This document shows positions 57,147-64,000 of a stretch of 64,000 bases of DNA, piece after piece (within the stretch, counting starts at the first letter, position 1; the number at the start of each line of letters is the position of its first letter). The notes under the pieces were generated by a model, which ran no database searches, was not told the origin of the DNA, and saw nothing but the letters and a program-made list of their open reading frames with translations. Location: positions 186,001 to 250,000 of the forward strand of contig NZ_WUMK01000006.1 in the NCBI RefSeq assembly GCF_009827055.1, read 5' to 3'. The DNA comes from Shinella kummerowiae (GTDB lineage Bacteria; Pseudomonadota; Alphaproteobacteria; Rhizobiales; Rhizobiaceae). The position numbers and the translations under genes were made by a program.

Positions 57147-57383
57147 TCAGGCCTGGGCCTTTTCGATGAACTTGACGGCGTCGCCGACCGTCAGGATCGA
57201 GTCAGCGGCATCGTCCGGGATCTCGACGCCGAACTCTTCTTCGAACGCCATGACCAGTTCGACCGTGTCGAGCGAGTCCGCGCCAAGATCATCGATGAAG
57301 CTTGCGCCTTCGCTGACCTTTTCGGCGTCAACTCCCAGATGATCAATGACAATTTTCTTTACGCGTTCTGCTACGTCGCTCAT
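57147..57383 (-). CDS. acpP: Acyl carrier protein of fatty acid synthesis
   Basis: A 78-residue, strongly acidic AcpP with phosphopantetheine Ser37 in [18 protein letters not shown]. The N-terminal [19 protein letters not shown] is standard. I chose the ATG at 57383; an upstream frame start adds a basic, non-ACP leader. It lies between fabG and fabF. Compare the separate carrier at 50841. Confidence 0.98.
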   Translation of the reverse strand: MSDVAERVKKIVIDHLGVDAEKVSEGASFIDDLGADSLDTVELVMAFEEEFGVEIPDDAADSILTVGDAVKFIEKAQA

Positions 57384-57666
57384 GTCGGATTCCTCGACCT
57401 TTGTTTTTGATCGGCGCCTGTCACGGCGCCGGACACTCAACGCGCCCGATGTGCCTCAAGAACACATCCGGCAAACCCTTCAACCGGCAATGCGGCAACG
57501 GCGATACGCTTTCTGTACCGCCTGATCGCTCAGGCCTTTGCCGGCCGACTGCTGACAGTCATGGCCCGATTAACACGGTTTAAGTCTGTCGCAAAGTGTG
57601 AAAATGGCCGGTGCTCCAGCGGTCAACATGCAATTCATGCCGTTCTGCCGGGCACTTGGTCCATCC

Positions 57667-58404
57667 TCAGATCATCGCCATGCCGCCATTCACATGCAGC
57701 GTCTGGCCCGTCATATAGGCGGCTTCCGACGAAGCGAGGTATGCGACGGCCGATGCAACTTCCGCGCCGGTGCCCATGCGCTTCATGGGAATGGCACCCA
57801 TGATGGCGTCCTTCTGCTTGTCGTTCAGCTTGCCGGTCATCGCGCTTTCGATGAAACCCGGGGCCACGCAGTTGACGGTCACGTTGCGGGTGGCGATTTC
57901 CTGCGCCAGCGACTTGGTGAAGCCGATCATGCCGGCCTTGGAGGCGCAGTAGTTCGCCTGGCCCGGATTGCCGGTGACGCCGACGATGGAGGTGATGTTG
58001 ATGATGCGGCCGTAGCGGCGGCGCATCATCGGATGCGTGAGCTCGCGCGTCAGGCGGAAAACGGCCGTCAGGTTCACTTCCAGAACCGCATCCCAGTCGT
58101 CGTCGCTCATGCGCACGAACAGGCCGTCCTTGGTGATCCCGGCATTGTTGACGAGGATGTCGACGCCACCGAGGTCGGCTTCGGCCTTCTCACCCAGCGC
58201 CTTCACCTCGGCGCGGTCGGAGAGGTTCGCCGGGAAGATATGCACACGTTCGCCAAGCTCGTTGGCAAGCGTTTCCAGCTTTTCGACGCGCGTGCCGTGC
58301 AGGCCGACAATGGCGCCCTGGGCGTGGAGGATGCGGGCGATCTCTTCGCCAATGCCGCCGGATGCACCGGTAACGAGAGCCTTGCGGCCGGAAAGATCAA
58401 ACAT
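57667..58404 (-). CDS. fabG: 3-oxoacyl-ACP reductase
   Basis: A 245-residue SDR that reduces beta-ketoacyl-ACP with NADPH. TGASGGIGEEIARIL is the cofactor loop, NNAGITKDGLFVRM, then ITSIVGVTGNPGQANYCASKAG with the Ser-Tyr-Lys triad. C-terminal TGQTLHVNGGMAMI is the family ending. It is 25 bases downstream of fabD. A 283-base gap to acpP lets acpP have its own promoter. Confidence 0.96.
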   Translation of the reverse strand: MFDLSGRKALVTGASGGIGEEIARILHAQGAIVGLHGTRVEKLETLANELGERVHIFPANLSDRAEVKALGEKAEADLGGVDILVNNAGITKDGLFVRMSDDDWDAVLEVNLTAVFRLTRELTHPMMRRRYGRIINITSIVGVTGNPGQANYCASKAGMIGFTKSLAQEIATRNVTVNCVAPGFIESAMTGKLNDKQKDAIMGAIPMKRMGTGAEVASAVAYLASSEAAYMTGQTLHVNGGMAMI

Positions 58405-58429
58405 GGTTCCGTTCCTTTAATGAAAGAAA

Positions 58430-59374
58430 TCAGCCGATAAGCGCAGCAAGCGCGCTGTCGATATCGGCGGGCGTGTTGATGGAGATGCCGGTGACGGACT
58501 TGTCGATGCGGCGCGCAAGGCCGGTCAGCACCTTGCCGGAGCCGACTTCATACAGCGTGGTGACATCGTTCCTGGCGAACCATTCCACCGTCTCGCGCCA
58601 GCGGACCTGGCCGGTGACCTGCTCGACGAGCAGGCGCACGATTTCCTGCGGGTCGCTGACCGGTGCTGCACGGACATTGGCAATGAGCGGAACGACCGGC
58701 GCCTTCGCCGCGACACCGGCCAGCGCCTCGCGCATGGCGTCGGCGGCCGGGCCCATCAGGGCGGAATGGAAGGGCGCGGAGACGGAAAGCATCAGGGCAC
58801 GCTTGGCACCCTTTTCCGTCGCGAGCCGCGCGGCCACTTCGACGGCCGGCTTGGAGCCGGAGATGACGAGCTGGCCGCCACCATTGTCGTTGGCGATCTG
58901 GCACGAGCCGCCGGTGGAGGCTTCCTTGCAGATGGCTTCGACATCGGCCTGCTCCAGGCCGATGATCGCCGCCATGGCGCCTTCGCCGACCGGCACGGCC
59001 GACTGCATGGCATTGCCGCGGATGCGCAGCAGGCGCGCGGTGTCGGACAGCGAGAAGGTGCCTGCGGCGCAGAGCGCCGAATATTCGCCGAGCGAATGGC
59101 CGGCGACGTAGGAGACCTGATCCGTCAGCGACAGGCCGCGCGCTTCCAGCACGCGCATCACGGCGATCGACACCGCCATCAGCGCCGGCTGGGCGTTCGC
59201 CGTCAGCGTCAGCGCCTCTTCCGGTCCTTCGAACATGATGTCGGACAGTTTCTGGCCGAGGGCCTCGTCGACTTCCGCGAAAACGGCGCGCGCTTCCGGG
59301 AAGGCTTCCGCGAGATCCTTGCCCATGCCGACGGCCTGGCTGCCCTGGCCGGGGAAGGTGAATGCTACGCTCAT
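58430..59374 (-). CDS. fabD: Malonyl-CoA:ACP transacylase
   Basis: A 314-residue FabD that moves malonyl groups to AcpP. FTFPGQGSQAVGMGKDL is the start and the nucleophile Ser94 lies in AGHSLGEYSA. The conserved AGVAAKAPVVPLIANV and VEWFARNDVTTLYEVGSGKVL segments follow. I chose the ATG at 59374. It is the first gene of the fab block and is divergent from an aldo/keto reductase. Confidence 0.96.
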   Translation of the reverse strand: MSVAFTFPGQGSQAVGMGKDLAEAFPEARAVFAEVDEALGQKLSDIMFEGPEEALTLTANAQPALMAVSIAVMRVLEARGLSLTDQVSYVAGHSLGEYSALCAAGTFSLSDTARLLRIRGNAMQSAVPVGEGAMAAIIGLEQADVEAICKEASTGGSCQIANDNGGGQLVISGSKPAVEVAARLATEKGAKRALMLSVSAPFHSALMGPAADAMREALAGVAAKAPVVPLIANVRAAPVSDPQEIVRLLVEQVTGQVRWRETVEWFARNDVTTLYEVGSGKVLTGLARRIDKSVTGISINTPADIDSALAALIG

Positions 59375-59566
59375 AGGGGGTCTCCCATCATATGTTTTCT
59401 TTTCCATTCACATTCCGGTCGGCCGAGTCAAGGCACTGAACCGGAGCCAGCGCTGCCGGAACAGCCATTTCCAAGGCCTTCGCACAGGGAATCGCCCTAT
59501 TCCGTCTTGCACTTCACCGCGGCCAGCCTACATTCGCGCCGTTCCCACAACAGGATTTTTCCTCCC

Positions 59567-60610
59567 ATGAAATATCATCCGCTCGGCAGGACCGGCATCA
59601 GCGTGTCGGAAATCTGCCTCGGCACCATGACCTGGGGCTCGCAGAACAGCGAGCAGGAAGCCCATGACCAGCTCGACTACGCCTTCTCCCAGGGCGTCAA
59701 TTTTATCGATACGGCCGAACTTTATCCAACCACCCCCCTCTCCCCGGAAACCTACGGCGACACCGAACGCTTCATCGGCAGCTGGATGAAGGCACGCGGC
59801 AACCGCGACAAGGTCGTGCTCGCCTCCAAGGTCGCCGGTTCCGGCCGTCCTTATATACGCGGCGGCGCCCCGATCAGCCGCGCCGGCATTCTGGAGGCGA
59901 TCGACAACAGCCTGTCGCGCCTCAAGACCGACTATCTCGATCTCTACCAGTTGCACTGGCCAAACCGCGGGCACTACCATTTCCGCAACGCCTGGAGCTA
60001 TGAGCCGTCGAAGCAGGATCGCGAGAAGGTCGCCGCCGATCTTGCTGAAATCCTCGACACCATCGGCGATATCGTCAAGGCCGGCAAGGTGCGCGCGCTC
60101 GGCCTTTCCAACGACACAGCCTGGGGCACGATGCGGATGCTGCAACTCGCCGAAGAAAACGGCCTGCCGCGCGTCGCCTCGATCCAGAACGAGTACAACC
60201 TGCTCTACCGGGCCTATGATCTCGACCTTGCGGAACTGTCGCATCACGAGGATATCGGCCTGCTCGCCTATTCACCGCTCGCCGCCGGGCTTCTCACCGG
60301 AAAATATCTCGACGGCGCCAGGCCGGAAGGTTCGCGCCTGACGAAGAACGGCGATCTCGGCGGCCGCTACCAGCCGCTTCAGGAACCGGCGGTGCGCGCC
60401 TATGTGGATCTTGCGAAGGAACACGGGATCGACCCTGCGCAAATGGCCGTCGCCTTCTGCCTGACGCGGCCCTTCATGGCGTCCGTCATCATTGGCGCAA
60501 CGTCGATGGACCAGTTGAAGACGGATGTCGGGGCCGCGGATCTGACGCTCTCGGCGGACGTGATGAACGGCATTCGCCGCATTCACCGGCTCTATCCGGC
60601 GCCGATGTAA
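59567..60610 (+). CDS. Aldo/keto reductase (Tas-like)
   Basis: A 347-residue NADP(H)-dependent reductase. The start YHPLGRTGISVSEICLGTMTWGSQNSEQEAHDQLDYAFSQGVNFIDTAELYP has the catalytic Tyr of the Asp-Tyr-Lys-His set, and DYLDLYQLHWPNRG is typical of the Tas/YajO-type branch. IIGATSMDQLKTDVGAADL is the cofactor-binding end. The substrate is unknown. It is monocistronic and ends at a bidirectional hairpin. Confidence 0.92.
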   Translation: MKYHPLGRTGISVSEICLGTMTWGSQNSEQEAHDQLDYAFSQGVNFIDTAELYPTTPLSPETYGDTERFIGSWMKARGNRDKVVLASKVAGSGRPYIRGGAPISRAGILEAIDNSLSRLKTDYLDLYQLHWPNRGHYHFRNAWSYEPSKQDREKVAADLAEILDTIGDIVKAGKVRALGLSNDTAWGTMRMLQLAEENGLPRVASIQNEYNLLYRAYDLDLAELSHHEDIGLLAYSPLAAGLLTGKYLDGARPEGSRLTKNGDLGGRYQPLQEPAVRAYVDLAKEHGIDPAQMAVAFCLTRPFMASVIIGATSMDQLKTDVGAADLTLSADVMNGIRRIHRLYPAPM

Positions 60611-60614
60611 GATA

Positions 60615-60646
60615 AAGCCGGGCGGCCGGAAGACCTGGCCGCCCGG
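60615..60646. terminator. Hairpin terminator between convergent genes
   Basis: Perfect 10-bp stem CCGGGCGGCC/GGCCGCCCGG with a 9-base loop. On the minus strand it is followed by CTTTATCTT, which favours termination of the NCS2 permease transcript; the plus side has no T-run. Confidence 0.7.
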
Positions 60647-60654
60647 AATGCCCG

Positions 60655-62043
60655 TCAGTGGACGGGCTTCGGTTCGTGCGTTTCCGGCAGCAGCCAGTTG
60701 AGCAGCACCGCGCAAAGACCGCCGGTCGCCACGCCCGATTCCAGCACATCCTTCAGGAAGCGCGGCATGTGCGACACGAATTCCGGCACCTGCGAGACGC
60801 CGAGACCGAGTGCCAGCGAAATGGCGATGATCAGCAGCGCCCGCCGGTCGAGCTGAATGCCGGCCAGGATGTTGATGCCGGACGCGGCAACGGCGCCAAA
60901 CATCACGATCACCGCACCACCGAGAACCGGCTCCGGCACGGCCTGGATGATACCGGCCGTGGTCGGGAAGAGACCGAGCAGCACCAGCACGCCGGCGATA
61001 TAGACGCCGACATGGCGGCTTGCGACGCCGGTCAACTGGATGATGCCGTTGTTCTGCGCGAAGACCGAGCTGGGGAAGGTGTTGAAGATACCGGCGAGGA
61101 ACGAGTTTGCCCCGTTGACCAGCACGCCGCCCTTGACCCGCTCCATCCAGACCGGGCCTTCGACCGGCTGGCGCGAGATCTTGCTGGTGGCGGTTATGTC
61201 GCCGATCGCCTCGAGCGACGTCACCAGATAGATCACCACCATCGGCGCGAACAGCGACCAGGAGAAATCGAGCCCGAAATGCAGTGGCGTCGGCACCTGG
61301 AACCAGGCGGCCTCGTGAACGCCGGCGAAATCGAGACGGCCGAGCGCGGCAGCGAGCGCATAACCGACGCCGAGCGCGATGATGATCGCCGCACTTCTCA
61401 CCCAGACGATCTGCACCCGGTTGAGGCCGATGATCAGCGCCAGAACGGTTCCGGACAGCAGGAGATTTTCGCCATTGGCAAAGGTGCCCGTCTTCATCGC
61501 GCCAAAACCGCCGCCCATGCTGATGAGCCCGACCTTGATCAGCGTAAGGCCGATCATCAGAACGACGATCCCGGTCACCAGGGGTGTGATCAGCTTCCTG
61601 ACGAAGGGCAGGACACGGGAAAGCCCCATCTCGATGAACGAGCCGGCGATCACCACGCCGAAGATGCAGGCCATGACCGCCTCGACGGGTGTGCCCTGCT
61701 GCACCATGAGCGCGCCGCCCGCAATCAGCGGACCGACGAAGTTGAAGCTGGTGCCCTGGACGATCAGCAGGCCGGCGCCGAGCGGGCCGAACCGGCGGCA
61801 CTGCACGAAGGTCGCGATGCCCGAGATGACCAGGGACATGGAGACGATCATGTTCGTATCACGCGCCGAAACCCCGAGCGCCTGACAGATCAGAAGCCCC
61901 GGCGTGACGATCGGGACGATGATGGCGAGCAGATGCTGGATCGCGGCCAACAGGGCGATCGGCGGTTTCGGCTTATCCTCCAGCGCGAAAACCAGGTCGT
62001 TAGCGGTTGATGTCGGCAGATCCGGATGGGTGTGAGCGTTCAT
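60655..62043 (-). CDS. NCS2 nucleobase:cation symporter (xanthine/uracil permease family)
   Basis: A 462-residue, 14-helix-type permease. VQGTSFNFVGPL is the TM3 signature and QNNGIIQLTGVASR matches the NAT motif (Q-N-x-G-x4-T-G) that binds the purine or pyrimidine. This pattern favours a xanthine/uric-acid-type member; the substrate is not certain. The first 30 residues are hydrophilic. No purine degradation gene is adjacent. The upstream 338 bases hold its promoter region. Confidence 0.9.
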   Translation of the reverse strand: MNAHTHPDLPTSTANDLVFALEDKPKPPIALLAAIQHLLAIIVPIVTPGLLICQALGVSARDTNMIVSMSLVISGIATFVQCRRFGPLGAGLLIVQGTSFNFVGPLIAGGALMVQQGTPVEAVMACIFGVVIAGSFIEMGLSRVLPFVRKLITPLVTGIVVLMIGLTLIKVGLISMGGGFGAMKTGTFANGENLLLSGTVLALIIGLNRVQIVWVRSAAIIIALGVGYALAAALGRLDFAGVHEAAWFQVPTPLHFGLDFSWSLFAPMVVIYLVTSLEAIGDITATSKISRQPVEGPVWMERVKGGVLVNGANSFLAGIFNTFPSSVFAQNNGIIQLTGVASRHVGVYIAGVLVLLGLFPTTAGIIQAVPEPVLGGAVIVMFGAVAASGINILAGIQLDRRALLIIAISLALGLGVSQVPEFVSHMPRFLKDVLESGVATGGLCAVLLNWLLPETHEPKPVH

Positions 62044-62280
62044 GCGCGCTCCTCGATCCGGTTTTCGATCTCGAGCGCAGCCGCGCTCCGCCGTGCCTGC
62101 GCACGAACGTCATGGTTTGCCATTGGCTTCTCCTCCCGGCGTGATGGTGCCGCTTGAACGCGACGATCCGAAGCCTCCACTTCGGGCAGGAGACGTTAGC
62201 CGAGTTCTCCACCGGGGTTTTTTCAAAAAATCCCGAAAGAGTTTCGCGCGATCGCGTGGCTCCGGCACTCGGCGTGGCGC

Positions 62281-62308
62281 AAAAAAAGCCCGCCAAGATG
62301 GCGGGTTT
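62281..62308 (-). terminator. Tandem terminator, distal copy
   Basis: Stem CCCGCCA/TGGCGGG with an AGA loop; on the minus strand it is followed by seven T (GCTTTTTTTGCG). It repeats the stem of the proximal copy 35 bases away. Confidence 0.88.
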
Positions 62309-62323
62309 CGCTCAGCTCGAGAC

Positions 62324-62354
62324 AAAAAAGAAACCCGCCAAAATGGCGGGTTTC
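62324..62354 (-). terminator. Tandem terminator, proximal copy
   Basis: Perfect stem AAACCCGCCA/TGGCGGGTTT with an AAA loop, then CTTTTTT on the minus strand. It lies 28 bases past the small membrane-protein gene. With the distal copy it makes a double stop protecting the NCS2 permease promoter. Confidence 0.9.
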
Positions 62355-62381
62355 TCAGGGCCCCATGCTGGGTGACGATGG

Positions 62382-62747
62382 TTACGGGGTGGTCGTGGTT
62401 GCACCACCGCCTTCGGTCTGGCCGCCATTCGGCTGGGCTTCCAGCGGCTGCGTGCCACCGGTTGCGCCACCCGTCTGGCCTTCGGTGGCAGCGCCACCGG
62501 CCGGAGCCGTATCGGTCGTACCGATCGCCGATGTATTGGCGTTCGGGTCGACGCCGTCACCCGGCGTTCCGCTGCCGACGAAATAGAAAATGCCCACGGC
62601 GACAAGCACGGCGAGGATCACGGCCACGGCCCAGCCGCCGGTGCCGCTCCCGCCGCTCGTCTGATTGACGACAGTCGGGCCGCGGTCATCCACCGGACGC
62701 GTCATACGATCTTCCGGCGGACGATTGACAAGGTTCGGGTCTTGCAT
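62382..62747 (-). CDS. Small single-pass membrane protein with low-complexity tail
   Basis: A 121-residue protein: a charged N-terminus (MQDPNLVNRPPEDRM), one transmembrane helix near residues 39-57 (WAVAVILAVLVAVGIFYFV), then a Gly/Thr/Ala/Gln-rich periplasmic tail (GGAATEGQTGGATGG). I recognise no catalytic motif. Similar small proteins are common in rhizobia without assigned function. I chose the ATG at 62747. It is divergent from rpsF and ends at two tandem terminators. Confidence 0.75.
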   Translation of the reverse strand: MQDPNLVNRPPEDRMTRPVDDRGPTVVNQTSGGSGTGGWAVAVILAVLVAVGIFYFVGSGTPGDGVDPNANTSAIGTTDTAPAGGAATEGQTGGATGGTQPLEAQPNGGQTEGGGATTTTP

Positions 62748-62847
62748 GTCTGTCACTCCATCTGGTTGGATCGACGGGAAAACGCGGCATTTGCCATTTG
62801 GTTCCAACGCTGTTGCAATATGAGGCAGGCGCATTTCCCGCCCGGCC

Positions 62848-62876
62848 CTTGCGTTCCAACGAAAAATCCGTATAAG
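62848..62876 (+). promoter_or_regulatory. Sigma-70 promoter of rpsF-rpsR
   Basis: CTTGCG, 17 bases, TATAAG. Both boxes suit the rhizobial sigma-70 consensus and the spacer is optimal. Transcription would begin near 62883 and give a leader of about 210 bases. Confidence 0.7.
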
Positions 62877-62916
62877 CGCGCTGTTCAACACACCCGGTCA
62901 ATCGGCTGGTGGCTGA

Positions 62917-62975
62917 ACGGAGGGCCGGCATTCCCTAGGGAGTGCCGTTTGGAGCCAAGGGCTCCGGCCTCCCGT
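62917..62975 (+). promoter_or_regulatory. Structured rpsF leader, three-way junction (candidate S6:S18 autoregulatory element)
   Basis: A 59-base segment folds into a compact three-way junction. P1 pairs 917-926 with 966-975 (of 62xxx; ten positions with one A-C mismatch and one G-U). P2 is hairpin 62927-62946 (GGCATTCCC-TA-GGGAGTGCC). A four-base joint GTTT leads to P3, hairpin 62951-62965 (GGAGCC-AAG-GGCTCC). The stems abut directly. In other bacteria the S6:S18 complex binds its own rpsF leader, and its 16S rRNA site includes a three-way junction. Equivalence is inferred from place and shape. Confidence 0.6.
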
Positions 62976-63093
62976 GTCTCCGCTCTCGACCGTCTGGATT
63001 AACGCTTTTCTTGCTTCGGGCCATGCGCCTTTGAGAACTGTCGTTGAGGCTTGGCGCCGGTTTCGGGTGTAAACGCAAGAAAGGCAAAGCCAC

Positions 63094-63555
63094 ATGGCTC
63101 TCTACGAACATGTATTCCTGGCCCGCCAGGACGTGTCCGCCCAGCAGGTCGACGCTCTCGTCGAACAGTACAAGGGTGTGATCGAATCGCTCGGCGGCAA
63201 GGTCGGCCGTATCGAAAACTGGGGCCTCAAGTCCCTGACCTACCGCATCAAGAAGAACCGCAAGGCGCACTACGCCCTGATGGACATCGATGCCCCGGCT
63301 GCCGCCATCCACGAGATGGAACGCCAGATGCGCATCAACGAAGACGTTCTTCGTTACATGACCATCGCTGTCGAAGCCCATGAAGAAGGCCCGTCGGCCA
63401 TGATGCAGAAGCGCGACCGCGACGACCGTCCGCGTCGTGACGGCGACGACCGCGGCCCGCGCCGCGATTTCGGCGATCGTGGCCCGCGCCGCGACTTCGG
63501 CGATCGTCCGCCGCGCCGTGACGGCGACCGCCCGGCCCGCGAAGACCGCGCGTAA
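63094..63555 (+). CDS. rpsF: 30S ribosomal protein S6, with repetitive C-terminal tail
   Basis: A 153-residue bS6. Residues 1-95 are the ferredoxin-like S6 fold ([68 protein letters not shown]). Residues 108-153 are a charged Arg/Asp/Gly/Pro-rich tail with the near-repeat DRGPRRDFG occurring twice, then [12 protein letters not shown]6 pairs with S18 in the 30S platform. Tails of this kind are frequent in rhizobial S6 and vary in length. It is co-transcribed with rpsR, 24 bases downstream. Confidence 0.97.
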   Translation: MALYEHVFLARQDVSAQQVDALVEQYKGVIESLGGKVGRIENWGLKSLTYRIKKNRKAHYALMDIDAPAAAIHEMERQMRINEDVLRYMTIAVEAHEEGPSAMMQKRDRDDRPRRDGDDRGPRRDFGDRGPRRDFGDRPPRRDGDRPAREDRA

Positions 63556-63579
63556 TCGAAGCAGAAGGAGACTAAGACA

Positions 63580-63828
63580 ATGGCTGATACTTCCTCCGCT
63601 CCGGCACGCCGTCCGTTCCACCGCCGTCGCAAGACCTGCCCCTTCTCGGGCGCAAACGCTCCGAAGATCGACTACAAGGATGTCCGTCTTCTGTCGCGTT
63701 ACATCTCCGAGCGCGGCAAGATCGTTCCGTCCCGCATCACGGCCGTTTCCCAGAAGAAGCAGCGCGAACTCGCCCAGGCGATCAAGCGCGCCCGCTTCCT
63801 CGGCCTGCTGCCCTACGTCGTAGCGTAA
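63580..63828 (+). CDS. rpsR: 30S ribosomal protein S18
   Basis: An 82-residue bS18 with the conserved [40 protein letters not shown] core and basic C-terminal [18 protein letters not shown] precedes the ATG by about 11 bases. It binds S6 before joining 16S rRNA. A strong terminator follows, so any downstream rplI would need readthrough or its own promoter. Confidence 0.98.
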   Translation: MADTSSAPARRPFHRRRKTCPFSGANAPKIDYKDVRLLSRYISERGKIVPSRITAVSQKKQRELAQAIKRARFLGLLPYVVA

Positions 63829-63878
63829 GCTCGTGACTCTACGGCCTGACTCAACGTCGGGCCGAGATACCTGACTCC

Positions 63879-63908
63879 GGGGAAGACGGTTCGCCGCCTT
63901 CCCCTTTT
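63879..63908 (+). terminator. Intrinsic terminator after rpsR
   Basis: Stem GGGGAAG/CTTCCCC with an inner CGG/CCG closed by a stable TTCG tetraloop, followed by TTTT. It lies 51 bases past the rpsR stop. Confidence 0.85.
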
Positions 63909-63977
63909 CCCTTCCGCGATGGGCGCGGATCGGAGCCGCCGGCTCTTTGGAGCCAAAACCCCATGTTGGGGAGACCG

Positions 63978-63998
63978 TCCTGAACAAATTCGTCAGGA
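63978..63998. repeat. Inverted repeat at the window edge
   Basis: TCCTGA, nine bases, TCAGGA. It may belong to the 5' region of the next gene, which lies outside the window. Confidence 0.3.
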
Positions 63999-64000
63999 AC

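Larger units (their letters stand above)
62044..62381. other. Intergenic region with permease promoter zone and tandem terminators
   Basis: A 338-base non-coding region upstream of the NCS2 permease gene and downstream of the small membrane-protein gene, both on the minus strand. It contains two intrinsic terminators (62281-62308 and 62324-62354). Between them and the permease start I see no strong promoter box and no riboswitch. Confidence 0.55.
62748..63093. other. Divergent promoter and rpsF leader region
   Basis: A 346-base non-coding region between the small membrane-protein gene and rpsF. It holds a good plus-strand promoter (62848-62876) and a structured leader (62917-62975). The remaining 120 bases before rpsF are not obviously structured, and no minus-strand promoter for the divergent gene is clear. 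Confidence 0.6.

Noticed and set aside
62935-63987. 350-codon frame antisense to rpsF-rpsR
   Set aside because: It covers two ribosomal protein genes on the plus strand and has no recognisable domain.

Overview
The window is high-GC alphaproteobacterial chromosome, most likely Rhizobiaceae (Shinella, Ensifer, Rhizobium or Agrobacterium type). Support comes from the blocks ppk-ppx with hdaA, an AI-2E permease, purM-purN; uvrC-pgsA-moaD-moaE; lptF-lptG-lptD-surA-like-pdxA-rsmA; fabD-fabG-acpP-fabF-mltG; yicC-gmk; and rpsF-rpsR, as well as RTX, Omp25-like and TakP-like proteins. I saw no insertion sequence, prophage, CRISPR array, tRNA or rRNA.

Layout. Positions 1-7154 (minus strand) hold a truncated RTX protein, a DUF922 protease-like protein, polyphosphate turnover genes, the DnaA regulator HdaA and an AI-2E permease. 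Positions 7469-16065 hold purM-purN, an AhpD-like protein, a Nudix hydrolase, an orphan molybdopterin oxidoreductase, RlmJ, a secreted protein coupled to an RNase T2 lipoprotein, a GST and an outer-membrane barrel. Positions 16401-24659 hold an SDR, uvrC, pgsA, moaD-moaE, a lone LivH-type permease divergent from a CGNR regulator with a large palindrome between them, two secreted unknowns and ndk. Positions 24765-31627 hold a GST, DinB, two small unknowns, a degenerate GGDEF protein, an ABC-F ATPase and a TakP-like TRAP binding protein. Positions 31687-36181 hold GNAT and VOC genes, the TRAP permeases and a sugar dehydrogenase. Positions 36197-39751 form an accessory patch around holC. Positions 39760-50662 are core genes: pepA, LPS export, pdxA, rsmA, gmk and yicC.

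Positions 50841-54158 are the most interesting part. Three tightly coupled genes encode an amino-acid-type adenylation enzyme, an MBOAT-like membrane protein and a dedicated carrier protein. This is the enzymatic logic of Dlt or Alm envelope aminoacylation, without a recognisable DltD or AlmG. The operon sits between mltG and yicC, inside an otherwise standard fatty-acid and peptidoglycan block, and has its own candidate promoter downstream of the mltG terminator.

Positions 54373-64000 hold mltG, the fab cluster with the housekeeping acpP, an aldo/keto reductase, an NCS2 nucleobase permease, a small membrane protein with two tandem terminators, and rpsF-rpsR. The rpsF leader can fold into a compact three-way junction, plausibly an autoregulatory site for the S6:S18 complex.
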